The notes under the pieces were generated by a model. That model searched no databases. It was not told the DNA's origin and saw only the letters and a program-made list of their open reading frames with translations. From Ceratothoa steindachneri (taxonomy: Eukaryota; Arthropoda; Malacostraca; Isopoda; Cymothoidae), in the NCBI GenBank assembly GCA_963969495.1, contig OZ018338.1, positions 45,949,206 to 46,013,205 on the forward strand: a stretch of DNA of 64,000 nucleotides, written 5' to 3'. Made by a program: the position numbers and the translations under genes. Each line of letters starts with the position of its first letter. The first letter of the stretch is position 1. Of the stretch, positions 11,310-23,990 are shown one piece after another.

Positions 11310-12430
11310 ACACAAAAAACAGAGATACCCTATCACCAGGGACCTATTCATTCTATTTCTCAAACCACCTCTATTCTTTAACCTCACCCAATTTCACCAC
11401 TTTACCTTCTGACTCTCTCTCTCTCTTTAATTTTCACTAACTTTTTAAGTCCAAGTCCAAGTCATTCCAACTCTGTTTATTCCCTGAAGATGACCAATCA
11501 CGGTCGAAAGACGTCTCGAAATAAATTATCTTTTTTCGCCTAAAAGACCCAGAAAAACACAAACATAAGAGCTCTTGTTATTTGAGGAAACCCATGAGGG
11601 ACTGAAGCGCAAGCTGAAGTAATAATTTCACAACACTAAAGCAAACAATTTGATTAAGCACAAAAAATGAACACAAATTAATGGGGAAAACACTACATAC
11701 ACACAGGAAAGAATGTACACAAAGACTGGTTTTCAAAAAACAAACCTATATAATTACGGTTTTTAAAATTCAACAGGTTTAAAAGGATCTTATATATGCG
11801 GAAGGCAAACAAAAGGCTGGCAAGGGTCTTCTCACGCGAGGTTAATCGGAAACATAAATGCTATGCTCTTTTACTGAGACAAGTATTCGAAAACATGGTA
11901 GCCATGCATGACCAAACTGCTTTTTACTAAAGTGAAAAAAAGGCAGCTTCCTCGTTGCATTATGCCAACCACGGCTACTCTGAGAATATTACTTTCAAGA
12001 ACGTGACATTTGGGTTGTATGTGTCATCTTTACTCAATCATTCTCCATTCGTCGTAATAATGACCACTTTTGTCCACTCTTTCAAGGACATCATCAACGA
12101 CGCCAACAAAGATTCTAACCTCGTGAACTATTATAGTACGTTTTTTCGTCGCTAAGACGGAGCCCAATCAACGTCCATACAATACCTCGAACCCTTCGAA
12201 GCTTCCAGTGTAAACGTTAAACCAACTATTAAAAGAACCAACTGATCCAGGGATTCAGTCATTTCATAGGTTGGAATTGATAATTAATGAAGCCAATTTT
12301 ATTGAATAACCTTTTATCTTTTGTATGTAAAGAAATGTATGCCAATTTATATATAAATACATATTATTTTGTCTATATATTTTTTTGTTCCTAAAATATA
12401 GTTTGTTCTTAAATTCCTCGCCTACCTTAT
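11310..12430. other. Module, pyrimidine-rich run and unassigned sequence
   Basis: At 11319-11345 is ATACCCTATCACCAGGGACC, followed by a pyrimidine-rich run containing TTTCACCAC and a (CT)n run (about 11415-11424). At 11484-11522 is a CTGAAGATGACC...GGTCGAAA hairpin-like string followed by AATAAA. From 11600 to 12430 I see no gene. The + frame at 11955-12155 (66 codons) has no recognisable signature. Confidence 0.4.
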
Positions 12431-13636
12431 ATTGGGTTGAGGAATAAGTTCTTGCGGTTTTATCAGATTTATTCATTACCATTAACAATTTTAAAAAACA
12501 TAATTTTTAATTGATAACAATATGCAATTTAATCAATAATGTATTCTCCGTTGTTATTTACGACTTATTTCCAACGTTCAACTAGTTTTTCGATGTCTCT
12601 GCCATAAAAATCTCTGGATTTTGACTTGAAGAATTCGTCTAACCAGGTTCTTAATTCCACATCAGTATTGAACGAAACGCCGGCCAAATTGTTGGAGAGC
12701 AATCGGAACAGATGAAAATCCGATGGGGCCAAGTCTGGCGAATATGGAGGATGCAGCATGATTTCCAAATTAGGCGTTTGGATGGCATCTTTTGTCATAT
12801 TGGAAATTTGAGGACGAGCATTGTCGAGTTGCAGAAGGACTCCATAACGTCGATGAGGTCGCTTTTCACGAATAGCTTCGGCGAATCGATACATTTGTTG
12901 AGCGTATAGTTCTGCATTGACAATCTCGTTTTTCGCAAGGAGCTCATAAAGAATGATGACTTTCCATTCTCACTACGTACACAGCAATGTCTTTCGTGGA
13001 TGAAGTCCTGGCTTTAATCGGGAAAGTGGTTTTTTATTGGGGTTAAGCCATTGTTTTCGATAGTTCATGTTGACATAAACACACCACTTTTCGTTGCCAG
13101 TGATGATACGGTGAATAAATCTGTCCTTATATCCACGAGTAGCTTTGAGACGAGCGTTAAAATTTGTTGCTTTCGCTCAAAGCGTGCGGAACCCATGCAC
13201 CGAGTTTTTAAACTTTCCTTATCGAATGAAGGTGATTCACTACAGTTTTCTGATCACACGCCAATTGTACAGCCAATTCTCTAGTCGATTGATGAGGATT
13301 TTCATGAAGAAGGTCGTTCAATCGATCTTCATCTAACTTAATGGAGCGACCAGAACGTTCTTCGTCATTAAGATTAAAATGACCGTTTTTGAAACGTGAA
13401 AACCACCATTGAGCTGTCCTTTCTGATAAAGCATTTTCTCCGTACACAGCACAAATATCGCGACAAGCTTTGGCTGCGTTTGCATTGTTTGCGTCTCGAA
13501 TGAAAATGAATATCAACAAGTGTCGAAAATGCGCCTTTCTTCCAACTTGACATTCCATTTTGATGGTCCAGAACAAAAATTCAATTAACACAACTTTTAA
13601 ATAAATGAGAAGATGGCCATGCATAAACAACCTAAT
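12431..13636 (-). mobile_element. Mariner transposon (dead), about 1.2 kb
   Basis: The element is bounded on the left by ATTGGGTTGAGGAATAAG (12431-12448) next to TA, and on the right by CAACCTAAT (13628-13636), whose complement ATTAGGTTG matches 8 of 9 outer bases of the left end. The length of about 1.2 kb and the single transposase gene between the ends are normal for mariner. The inner parts of the terminal repeats have diverged. A clean TA duplication on the right is not visible. Confidence 0.8.
12565..13558 (-). pseudogene. Mariner transposase (inactivated)
   Basis: The chosen start is MECQVGRKAHFRHLL at 13558, where mariner transposases usually begin; the upstream ATG is not family-like. 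Helix-turn-helix segments ICAVYGENALSERTAQWWF and GHFNLNDEERSGRS follow. In-frame TAA near 13208 and frameshifts near 13160 and 12980 break the gene. The first catalytic Asp lies in a motif that normally reads TGDE; here it is ITGNEKW (about 13105), Asp to Asn. The second (LLQLDNARPQ, about 12815) and third (YSPDLAPSDFHLF, about 12730) sites keep Asp at D,D34D-type spacing. The C-terminal piece is open from 12894 to 12565. It cut and pasted DNA at TA sites in life; this copy cannot. Confidence 0.88.
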
Positions 13637-15440
13637 TTTCTATCATCTTCTGGAGAAACTAAGATTATGCAATCGGCAAACACATTCCGTTTGTAAGCCC
13701 TTATATATTTGACACAGAATAACCATTGGAAACTTCAAAAGACTAGAATTAAAATACTTACCCAGACAATGGTTTTTAGAATTAGCCATGAGCCAGTCCA
13801 CTTGGTAGGGGGTTGGGGAGAGCCCATTTTAACCCAGGGAGAAGCAACCTCTCCATGTCAGGGGTGCGTAGATATAAATAATTCTTCGGCAGCTTCCAAG
13901 AAGTAAGAGTGTATATGATGTGTGTGAAGATGCGGAAAGGAAGAAGCAACGGTGCTGTAATTGGAAATAAACGTAATGGCATGTGATAAGAACTACCTTC
14001 TCCTTTTTTCCCTCTACATATTTAAAAAAAAGATATATTCTTAATTTCTTTCTACTGTAGCCATAAAATAACATTTCTGATAACTCCTTAACACACTGAA
14101 TTCACATCATCTATCAATCAAATTTAAATGTTGAAATTATCTCGTCCTCTCATTATTTAACATTCTCGTTCATCGCACCCACCTCACAACTTCCCTTAAA
14201 AAATAATCTCTTCTATGTTCCTACGGGGATGTAGTAATAATATCATGTGATCCCCAGTTACTCGATGATTAAATTCGTAAAATAGAACAAATTTTTAAAT
14301 CGTGGTCATTCACGCCTTATCAATTTCATCAACGACGTTCTCCCTTTAAAAAGAAAAAAAAGTTCCAGTTCAATAAGAAAACACATTTTTAATGCATCCA
14401 AATGACGCTCTACCAAAAGGATTCAGTTTCCCTGACACTTTAAAAACGACATTGAGATTTTATCGGAGAAAACGAACCTTGTAAATATCGCAACCAAACT
14501 TGCTTTGGTGAAACCTGCTTAACGATCGATAAACGCAGATACGAATACAAATAAGACCCTTGCACCGTAAATAATTCTAATGCACTCCTTAGTCACATAA
14601 TCAAAAAAACATCAAATAGAGTGTGATCAAGCCAAAACTTTATATCGCTCAAATATCCACGTATATCAGGAGCAGGATTGTTGAGTCGGTTCTAATTGAT
14701 TCCCTTCCTGCCTTAATCTACATCAGCAAGCTTAAATTTTAGTTCTTCTTAGAACAGTTTGAGCGCTTCAGACACGAGTATCACAGAGCTTTTCTAAGAC
14801 AGAACTGCCTTCTACAAGAATAAGAATATATATTCTATTTTTTGTGCATCATTTTGCTTCAGATTCTTTTTAACCTATATAAAAACAACGTAAGGAAGAA
14901 GCCAAGAAATTAGCAATCACTAAGTTACAAATTTATGGAAGAGACGAATCTTTGCTGCGTTAATCGCTTTCTAGAAAATATACGATTTGAATAGGCAGCT
15001 ACTACATAGCGGACTGGGAAAATCATTTAAAATCCTTGACAAATTTAAATCAAATCGGGTAAGGTTAATCATCGGATTTTGGCTAGGTTTCACTCAAGTA
15101 CACAATGCCGTGGATACCAAATGGTTTAATAACCCATCGTTCGGATCCTAGATTAAACCGTTGGACCTGACTGATCTCAAGATCAGTATTAAGGTTCGAT
15201 TTCCCAGATGAAATTTTAATATCAACTTTGGCATTCTTTTTCTGACTGCTCTAGTTGATTGTATATTCTTTGCTCTTACTCGTTAAAGCAGTACAGTCAA
15301 ATATTTGGAATTTGTACTGTTTTTTCATTTCAAATGGGGTTGATTGGATTCCGCTTTGTTATGGGTGACCAGATTTTATACAAGCATTAATATGTTTGGA
15401 AGTGGCTACTTTCTCCTTGACTGGCATTGTTGGAGGCTAG
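13637..15440. other. Unassigned AT-rich sequence
   Basis: No supportable gene. There are two local dyads: GGTTTAAT/ATTAAACC (15123-15130 with 15151-15158) and CTGATCT/AGATCAG (about 15171-15186). A tRNA-like GGTTCGATTTCC string lies near 15193 without a convincing box A upstream. Confidence 0.3.
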
Positions 15441-15640
15441 TTGATGGAAAGGAAGAAGGATTCCTCTACGTTGCCTATAGGTAAAGTGACCATTTGTTCA
15501 TTGGACATACCTTTCTTCCTTATTTTTCACAACGGATCCCTAAACTACATACACTACCAGTTACACACACCTAGAGACTCGGCGCCCCCCTATCCCCAGA
15601 TTCCATCTCAAATTACGCCCTTGGGTGCAATAACGGATAG

Positions 15641-16942
15641 ATGAGGGAGACACGGCGTATTGCTCTGAGGACCTTGCCAGGCCGGCAAAAACCGGACAGG
15701 AGCAAGGTCTTCAAAAGAAGTTACAGCGAGCTTAATATTGCCCTTGCACGGCTAATTGACTTTAAAAATGGCTACGCAGTTATCTGTGTGAGGAAGGCGG
15801 ACATCGAAGCCCTCTTCTTCCCGCGTGCCAGAGAAACCCTTAGAAAATAGATTTCGTACTTCGGCAAAAGTAGCCGAAGTAATAAAATTCAAGAACTACA
15901 CCCGCGTTTTTAAGATTTTATTCACAGGCCACAATAGCGATTAAAGCAAAAGAGATAGGCCTTCTCCTCTTTAATATCCGCATCTGCCCTAAGAGATTGA
16001 ACCTAAAGAATTCGTTGACCTGCAAATGTGCTTTAAGTGCTACTACAGGTACAACGAACACACTACCATTATTGATGTGTACGGTTAAGAAGGAACAAAT
16101 ACAAAAAAACAAAGGACAAAGGCAGAAAAGAGGAGAAAAGAAGGCTAACGCCACCGACGCGCAGGTTGCCAAGGCAACGATCACAGAAAGTAGTGTGGCT
16201 ACAGCACCTACGTACCTCCAGATAGAGAATGAAAAGTTGACAAAAATAATGTGCTGCATTTATTATGCACACATTGCTAACTTGACCAATCCGAGCACCT
16301 TCGCAAAGGAACTAAACACCATGCTCGCGAATAACGGCAAGGAAAAAATGTGGTTCCCTGAAAACCCTCCGTTAAACGAGGTACTGCGAGTGAATCTACA
16401 ACCTTAGAACGAGAAGAGCGGCCAAAATCTCCGACAATTAGTAATTCTCTTTCAGAAGATCCTCGAGTCCAAGCTATGGCTGCCCGGCAGAAGGCAAAAA
16501 ATAACTCACATACAGACACAACTACCCCAACAAAAGCACAAGGTGAGCGGAAGCTTGAGAAGGTGGGGCATTCGCCCCGCCCCACAAAGGCCTCGCAGCC
16601 ACGTCAACCAAGTAGGTCCTCGTCTTTCAAGAATCGGCCTTCTCGGTACATGTACTACTCGAGGATGTTAAACCTCAGAGTATATGCTGCCGAAGGCAAC
16701 CAGTTTCCTGACGACACAGGCCCAAAAGATATTGTCGTTGGCCTTAGGGCCGGACAATACAAATGGAACTACTAGGCTGACATACCTGAAGATCTGGTAA
16801 AGCAGAATCTCTTCCGCGACATTGTAAAATTCTTAACAGACACTTATGTTGTTCTCACGGACGCAGAGTTGCGTAAGAAGAGATCCGGTAAGGGGAAGAT
16901 TCCTCCGTCCTCCCCCAAAGGAGCAAAAGTGGGCCGAAAATA
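15641..16942 (+). pseudogene. ORF1-only Jockey-type copy D
   Basis: A Gag-like ORF1 is read across several frames. Segments in order are an ALARLIDFKNGYAVICVRKA region (15748-15810), KEFVDLQMCFKCYY (about 16006) with the first knuckle, a basic linker, AFIMHTLLT/NLTNPSTFAKELNTML (about 16250-16325), MWFPENPP, a Ser/Pro/Lys-rich stretch (16476-16650), LNLRVYAAEGNQFPDD (about 16669), AGQYKWNY (16750-16773) and LTDAELRKKRSGKGKIPP (about 16857-16910). The frame ends near 16942. In the other copies ORF2 starts within tens of bases of this point, but here no endonuclease or RT motif follows. The upstream frame at 15441-15644 may be leader. Either an internal deletion or a Gag-only lineage could explain this. 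Confidence 0.65.
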
Positions 16943-19640
16943 AACACTCTTCGTCATAACACTTACGCTACATTGTGAGCGTAGTATCAAAAGCTAGACC
17001 AAGATTAGAGAAGACCTTACCCGTACAGAAACTTAAACCTTAACATGTCATAACTCGACCGATTATTACACCCCAATTATGACAACATTTCACCGAATTT
17101 GACCTACCGTAGTAACGAGTTATTTTAGTTGCTAGAAAAGATTTGAATGCCTACAAATCTATGACACAAAGAATAATAAACACCAGATTAACACTGCCAG
17201 GGCTACCCTTTGACTGCGCTATTTTCAGTATACTGTCTACTTTTTCTGGAGATACCTTTTCACCAGGGAACAAAAACCCTTAAAAACTTATACTAATCTT
17301 ATCTTTTCTAAAACCCTTTCACCACTCTACTTTCTCACATTTTCTCTACTAATCTATACTTTCTCCTATCTTCGAAGTTTAAGTTTTCTATGAAATTGAT
17401 CTTTATCAATCTTTGTCTCCTCTTTCTATAAAAGTGTAGTACAAATGTTTAGTGGCTAAAATAGAATGTATGTACTCGTACTTTAAGAAATATAAGAACT
17501 GCCAGCCTATTTTAACTGCTGTCTTGAGTGCTTCTATTTATGTGTGTTTTTTCCCCTTTACTTTTTTCTGTCAAAAAGTATTTTGTCTCGGACATGAAAA
17601 TAGTCCATCTTTGAAGTCCGTTTTGACTTCTTCCATGGCTATCAAAAGGTTTTATTTTAGCGATTTCTAATGAATATATTGCTAACTGTTGCATTTTTGT
17701 ATTTTATACCCAATATCCTAGAAAGGACTTTATTTTTCAGGTTACTTTATATCAGACCATACTAGTTTCCTTAATACCTCAATTGTGACTAATCATGGAG
17801 TCCATCTTCTCATAAGCAAAAAAAGGAGAGGAAGACAGGAGAACACGTCTAATTATTAGGGACCGTTTAGAAGCAAATCACTCAAATTATAGAATTCATT
17901 TACGTGTTTATTGGAAGTTATGATTGACAAAAGGCAATCAGATTTTCTCAATTTTACCCCAATATTTTTTTAAAATCCTTAAATATATATGAAATTTTGG
18001 TATTTTTAACTGTAATAAGCAGAATATGAAATTATTATCGATAAACGGCTGGGTTATGAGCATGACTGAATTAATTATCAATTTATATAAAATTTCTCCA
18101 AACCTATAATTAAACATTCTTTCTTTTACTTTCTTCTCTGCCCTTCTATTTACCTTTATACTGACTGTTTATTCTTCTCCACTTCATGTTGGCCTCATAC
18201 TAATTAAAATATTGAATTCGGCTCATATGCCCTTACCTTATCAGATTTCGCCACTCTTTGAATTAAAGTTATAATTCAAGTCCTAATTGTAAATTTAGTA
18301 TAGCTAAAATCAGTCAGGATAAGGTGAATGTATTTCATTTGGATTGATTAACATAGTTTAACATATAGAACTAAAACTTGAAAGACCTCACCAATATCAT
18401 TTACCATTTAAATACCTTCGCCCATAAGGAAGAACAAAGGGAAGTTGATGTATAATATTCTGAGAGTTTCAAAATACCCTAATATGAATCATCAAAGGGG
18501 TTTTCCGTTTCAAATAAAAAGAATCCCTTTTGATTATTTCTAACAACGACTAAATTTTTTTAGAGACCTATCTAATAATCAAAACTAAATATTTTCTACA
18601 GAAGATATATACTATTAGATTTAAGTTACCTCGCATACTACAGGATCAATTTGTTTGCTGGGCTCTGATTTCTAGTGGATATGTATAAAATGTGCTGATG
18701 GTGGGGTTAATTTATTATTGTTTATAAATGTTTCCAAACTTTCCCCAGTTTTTGACATAAACAAGAAATGATAAGGATTTGAAGCAGTGTGTAGCATTCA
18801 ACGTCTATTTCTAGATTACTTTGAACCCATCTGAAGCACAAACATGTCCTTATGTATTTGAATTGTCCTTATATACACTAGATTTATGGGATTGGTCAGC
18901 TTGGTAGATTAGAGTAGTATATTAGATAATATTAAGAAAAAATAAAAACACATCGAGCATATTAAATGAAACAATACGACTAAAATCATTCAAAATATCT
19001 ATTATATATATATATTACTAAAGTGATAATATTCATCGCAGCTCAATTCAATTTAATATTTGTATGTTTTAAACTATTAACTAAAACATTGTTTTAACCA
19101 AATATATTTATATTCAAACTACAAAGTTCAATTCTGTAAAAGTTTAATCAGAAGTTTTTTTATACAATTATTTCTAAATGATTCTTTATATAACTTTGCA
19201 TAACTTTTGAGACTCATATGGAAACCCATAATTATTTACAGATGCCATAATAAATTTGTTCACACTTTACACTGAATTTCGTTCAGAGAGTGATGGGCCA
19301 TTGAAACCGAAAAAAAATGACCGTCATTTTAGGCAGAGCGCTAGTTCTCCCTACCTGTTAAAAGCCCCTCAACTCTGTTTAGGGGTTTGCCGTCAAAGTT
19401 TATCCGTAGGGAGCAACAATTTATTTCAAGTCTCCCAAATTTCCCATAAATTCTGTTAAGCTTTAGCTGGCGTTAATTTTAAATACTTGAACAAGAACAG
19501 CGAGGCAAAAATATCGATGGGAAAGTTCTCATACAAGAATTCAGTTACGCAAATGGCGGTCGAGATAGGAGAGAGAAGAGGAATATGAAGAATACAGAAA
19601 GTTACAGTGATGAAAGAAAGATATGCTTAATGAACGAGTA
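16943..19640. other. 3' region of copy D and unassigned AT-rich sequence
   Basis: Modules resembling those after the other LINE copies occur at 17195-17215 (CTGCCAGGGCTACCC) and 17260-17280 (ATACCTTTTCACCAGGGAAC), followed by pyrimidine-rich sequence with TTTCACCACTCTAC. From 17450 to 19340 I see no gene. A nested hairpin is at 19347-19413 (CTCCCTAC...GTAGGGAG enclosing AAAGCCCCT...AGGGGTTT). Confidence 0.35.
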
Positions 19641-22330
19641 TTTCAAAGTTTGCAGCGACATTTGATATGAAGGAGTTCGCCAAATGAAAAAGTTACGCGT
19701 TGGTGGAATGCTGAAACCCAATTGAAAGTTAAGAAGAAAATGGAAGCCTGAGAGACTTATAACAAGGCTAGGCCTGAAGAAAATCAAAGTCTGAAGGACT
19801 TATCACAAGGCCAGGCCAGAGGAAAATAGAAACCAGACAGACTTATCACAAGGACAAGGCAGAGGAAAACAAGCGGCTCTGAAAAAATGCAAAAAAGCTC
19901 GTGAAAAGAGTAATAGCAAGCCAAAGGCTGAGGTAATAAATGAAAACAACAGAGGGCCAGAAATTATTCTACAAAAGAGCTAAATGCAGCGATAAATTAA
20001 ATAAAAAACAAGAGTCAAAGTACTAAGAAAGAAGAGAAGATAAATTAATTGATGGACAAATAAATTTGTCAATCTATTAAAAGAAGATAATCCGAGAAAA
20101 GTAAGAGGATGGAATGCAAAACGAAAGAGAAACGCCGGAAATGAATACACAAGGACCAAAGAATGCCTTTGACACAGTAAAAAGAGGGAATGTAGTTTAG
20201 CCAGATGGCATATGTACTATTCTAAGTAGGAAAAAGCTAGAGTGAAAAAGGTGTAGCTATCTTATGCGATCTAATGGGTATAATGTACCATCTTGGGATG
20301 GTATCGAATGCCTGGAGGAAAAGTCTCTTGGTTCCAATTTATGATGAAAAAAGGGAAACTTCAGATTGCAAAAATTATCGAAAAATTCAACTGAGAGCGA
20401 TACTATGAAGAAATGTGAGAGAATAACAGAAGTAAGAAGAAAGAGAAAGCCGAGTGTAAAGCAATTCGAATTTAAACTGGGACGAGAAACGACATGATGA
20501 AGATCATAAGGAAATAAGGTGAGAACATAAATGAGTAGCGCATAGTGTTTCTCAATCTCGAACTAACGTAACACACCTAAGTCGCGGGCCCTGCATTATT
20601 CTGACTTATAACCATATGATCTTCAAAACTTTTAACACATGGGGCAATCCGACCCATGGCTAGTTTTATTTTAATAATTCACGGAATAACCTTACGAAGA
20701 CCTTGACAATTAAATCATTAGAAATATAATGTAAAACAACTAAAAAGGTTTGAAATTTCGTTAGAATCACCCGATTAGTTACGATGTTATTGCCAAAACA
20801 CTCTTTGAAAGTAAAGCGGTTACCATTCGACCAACAGGCCTACGAACCGACATAGTCATCATAGAGTCGCGTCCACGCGACTAAAGACTAATGCTAAACT
20901 ACCCAGAATAGAAGTATAGAAATGCATGAGAGAAAAAGTTGCTCCGGAAAAGTATGTAAAATTGCTAAAGGACATGAATGAAGGGGAAACTACCCAAGTG
21001 TCCAGCAGCGTGGGTGAAAACCAGTTTGCATTGGGTTCTGATTTGATGTAAAAAGGTGTTAGTGATGAAAGTAAAGAAAGGTGTCTTAGTAGTGTCAGAC
21101 CGCTTAATTCACTCACTAAATGAACAGATATTTGCCTTAAAGCTATGGGTAGCAGCGTTACACGGTTGGAAATTAAAGAGTGTAATCAATACAATCTAAT
21201 TAACGTATGTACAAAAACTTACACCTTATGTGCATTCTGTACAATTAAACCATTAGCACTTGCCAAACTGGCAATCAGTATTTATGTCAAAGAAGTATGT
21301 CAAGGGAACACTTTCGAAAGAAAGTACAAAGTTTTTACAGTGAGAGCGATATAACAGTAAATTACAGGGGTTGAATTCAAAGCGAACAATAGAGAGCTAG
21401 TGACAATTTAATACCATTATCTACAGATAGTGAAGCAAATTAGGTTAGCTAACCGTACATAGGAAAGGAAATAGTGAATTATAATCCGAAATTAAGGACT
21501 TGAATAATTTTGATCATCGACTGTATGTCGAAAGTCATATTTAGCGACAAATGATGAACATCAAGGAGCAGATGTAATTGAATATAGCTCTTTCCTCACA
21601 TCATTGTACTGATATGCGACAATAGAGAAGAAGTAAAGAGGCAATCAAAGCAGTAGAGAAATGTCATAGACGATTGAGGAATGAAAATTAGTATGAAGAA
21701 AGCAGAATATTTGTAGCTTAGTGTCGAAGATCAGGTAGATACACTGAAACTTGGAAAAAAGAAGGTGAAAACAATGAAAGCATTTAAGTACCTAGGATCA
21801 AGTGAGACCGAGGGTGGAGAATTTGAAAGAAAATATCGGGAGTTTGATGCAAAAAGATCATTGCGAAAGTAAAATATAAAGGGACTTAAACGGTTGCAAG
21901 GCCAGTAATGACCTATGAGGCAGAGGCTTGGCCTGTAGAGAAGATACAAGAAAAGAAAATGGAATGGAAATGGATGAAATGAGAATATTGCGATGTGGCG
22001 TGACTAGAATCGATAAAATTCTGAACGAGAGAATATGAGGTACAGTGGCAGTAGCAGAGGTATCGAAAGAATTTCAGGCGAAGAGATTCCACTGTTATGG
22101 ACATGCTATGAGAAAAATGTTGAATATTAATGTCTATCGTAGAAGAAAAAGATGATGGCCAAGATGAAAAGGGAAGGATAGGGCAACTCAAGAAATGTTT
22201 AGTAGAGGAGGTGGGGTTCCATTGGAATGGTGTGAAAGCGACTAAAAAGAATTGTATAGCGAACCCATATGAAGACTTGTTATAGAAGGAGAAAGAAAGA
22301 GGAGAGAAAGAGAGAGAGCTGTTACACTGA
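19640..22330 (+). pseudogene. RTE-type LINE reverse transcriptase remnant
   Basis: Heavily decayed, but the order of RT landmarks is right. At about 20300 is MVSNAWRKSLLVPIYDEK, followed by DCKNYRKIQLRA, corresponding to the WR-S-VPI-K-KGD-NYRGI-L segment of RTE-type RTs. At about 20930 is VAPEKYVKLLKDMNEG, then TTQVSSSVGE. At about 21755 come VKTMKAFKYLGSSETEGG, then VIARPVMTYEAEAWP and EMRILRCGVTRIDKI (about 21980), and RHCYGHAMRK (about 22090), all typical of the C-terminal region. The catalytic YADD region (expected about 21060-21200) was not found. No endonuclease is evident, so it is probably 5' truncated. There are many stops and frameshifts. The antisense frame 21913-22347 is its shadow. 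Confidence 0.7.
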
Positions 22331-22824
22331 GATTTAAATTTTTTCAATTAATTACACAGACCGACATATGTATTTATAATGCATATTTGGAATTTACAAT
22401 TTATTTTAGTGTATCATGTGTCATTTTTTCTTAAAGTTACTTAATATTTTCATCGAATGGTATAGTTATTTATAAGTAAGCTCTGAATGGTATAGTTTGT
22501 GCCTGGTGGTGAATTACTGCAGAAATTCAACGTTATGAGGTGGGACGCAACCATGATAAGGATATATACTTGCCAATTATAAAATAGAATATACTTGATA
22601 CATTATCGCAGACTAAGATTTAAAGTAAAATCAAAACGTCAGTTTTTTGGAACCATGTGAATTTTACGAAGGTGGCAAAATAACACATTGACACAGCTTA
22701 AATCATTTTGTGACTGAAAATACCATATGTTAACATAGAAGCTTTGAGCTTTAAACTACCATTGGTTTCCATTTTAGGTTAGTCTCTGTACAATAGCCAT
22801 CAGAATTTGTACAAAAGCATCTAG

Positions 22825-23990
22825 ATGTTAATGAACAGATTTTCAACTAAAAAATTACGATCAATAGGCCTACAAGCCAATGTCCCACCGCAGATAGAAG
22901 CGCAAAAGACTATATTCTGCAGGCAAATCGACCCATGGATTTGGGAACATGGCGCTCAAGAAATTAAAGATGAATTAGAGGAAAGACAAGATTGGGAAAA
23001 AATCAAAGAAGTAGTTAAATATGTAGACAAAAGCACTAACAGAGGATATGCACATGTTTTCAAAGTCATATTTTGGGAAACAACGATGGCCAGAAAGGCG
23101 AAAGAAAATGGACTGCTGACCTTTAGCTTGAAGATCACACGGGAGAAAATAAAAGAGTATGATTTTGTTAGTGTGTCAATGTGCTTGAACTGATTTGCGC
23201 TAGAAAAAAAAAACATCGAAAGACTTCCCCAACAGAGATGAAAAATACTGCTCTGAATGGAGCTCTAACAACCATACTTGGAGAGAATGCAATAGCAAAC
23301 AGAAGAAATGTTTTAATTTTGGGGGCGAATCCATAACTATGGGATGGCATGCCCAATAAAAAAAAGTTGATAGCAAAGGAAAGAAGAGAAAAGGCTATTA
23401 CTGAACACTAAAGACAAAATCAAACTTATGCTAAGGAAGCAAAGGCCACTGCAGACCAAATACAAGGAGCAAAGAACATAATCAAATTAAGACAATAAAA
23501 ATCGGTTAATATCCTAGGCTGCATACTGCATGCTCATGAGCTTAATGTGGTGAATCTGGGATCGTACTAAAAAGAATTGAACAAAATCTTAAGCCACAAT
23601 GGGCTTAAACCAAGGTGGTTCCATGATAACCCCTCGTCAGCGGAAGTTCTAAATGCTCAATATAGACCAACAACTACATAAAAGGTTAATATGGAATCAG
23701 AATACAGAAGCATTAGGGAGAAGTAAGGAATAAATCTGGGTTCCCAAAGAGATACAAGAATTAGAACCAGAGGCATGGAAGTCTAAACCCCGACAACCAA
23801 TGAAAAGATAAAGGAACAGCAAATCATGCAAATATATGAAGACTACGAAACAGAAGACGAAAACGAAAGTGCTCAACAACAAAGTAGAAACGAAGGTAAC
23901 AAAGAATTCATTCCGAAATTCTATGCTACCAAGGATAAACCCTTCCCAGTTAATGACAACAAACAATTGATTCAAGGCATTAAAAAGTGG
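22825..23990 (+). pseudogene. ORF1 (Gag-like), Jockey copy E
   Basis: The frame is open 22825-23193, giving 122 residues including PPQIEAQKTIF, DPWIWEHGAQEI, YAHVFKVIFWETTMARKAK and KENGLLTFSLKI. These match copy B ORF1. After MCLN a stop replaces the expected second Cys of the first knuckle. Later remnants are a Cys-containing stretch near 23270-23330 and CILHAHELNVVNLGSY, KELNKILSHNGLKPRWF and HDNPSSAEVLN (about 23521-23655). The last three match NLTNPSTFAKELNTML and MWFPENPP in copy D. The end of the ORF is not clear, and a reasonable limit is about 23990, before the ORF2 ATG at 24182. Confidence 0.65.

Larger units (their letters stand above)
8760..11330 (+). mobile_element. Jockey-type LINE, copy C (5' truncated, different subfamily)
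   Basis: Begins inside ORF1 (C-terminal part only), continues into an ORF2 with endonuclease and RT, and ends in A-rich sequence before the module at about 11320. Protein wording differs clearly from copies A and B (for example DPDLILISEHG and LLEFADKVFENILAKR), so it is a separate subfamily of the same group. Many frameshifts are present. Confidence 0.75.

Noticed and set aside
15190..15205. tRNA-like GGTTCGATTTCC string as another SINE
   Set aside because: No convincing box A at the right distance upstream.
21913..22347. 144-codon antisense frame
   Set aside because: It is the complement of the RTE-type RT C-terminal region read on the + strand.
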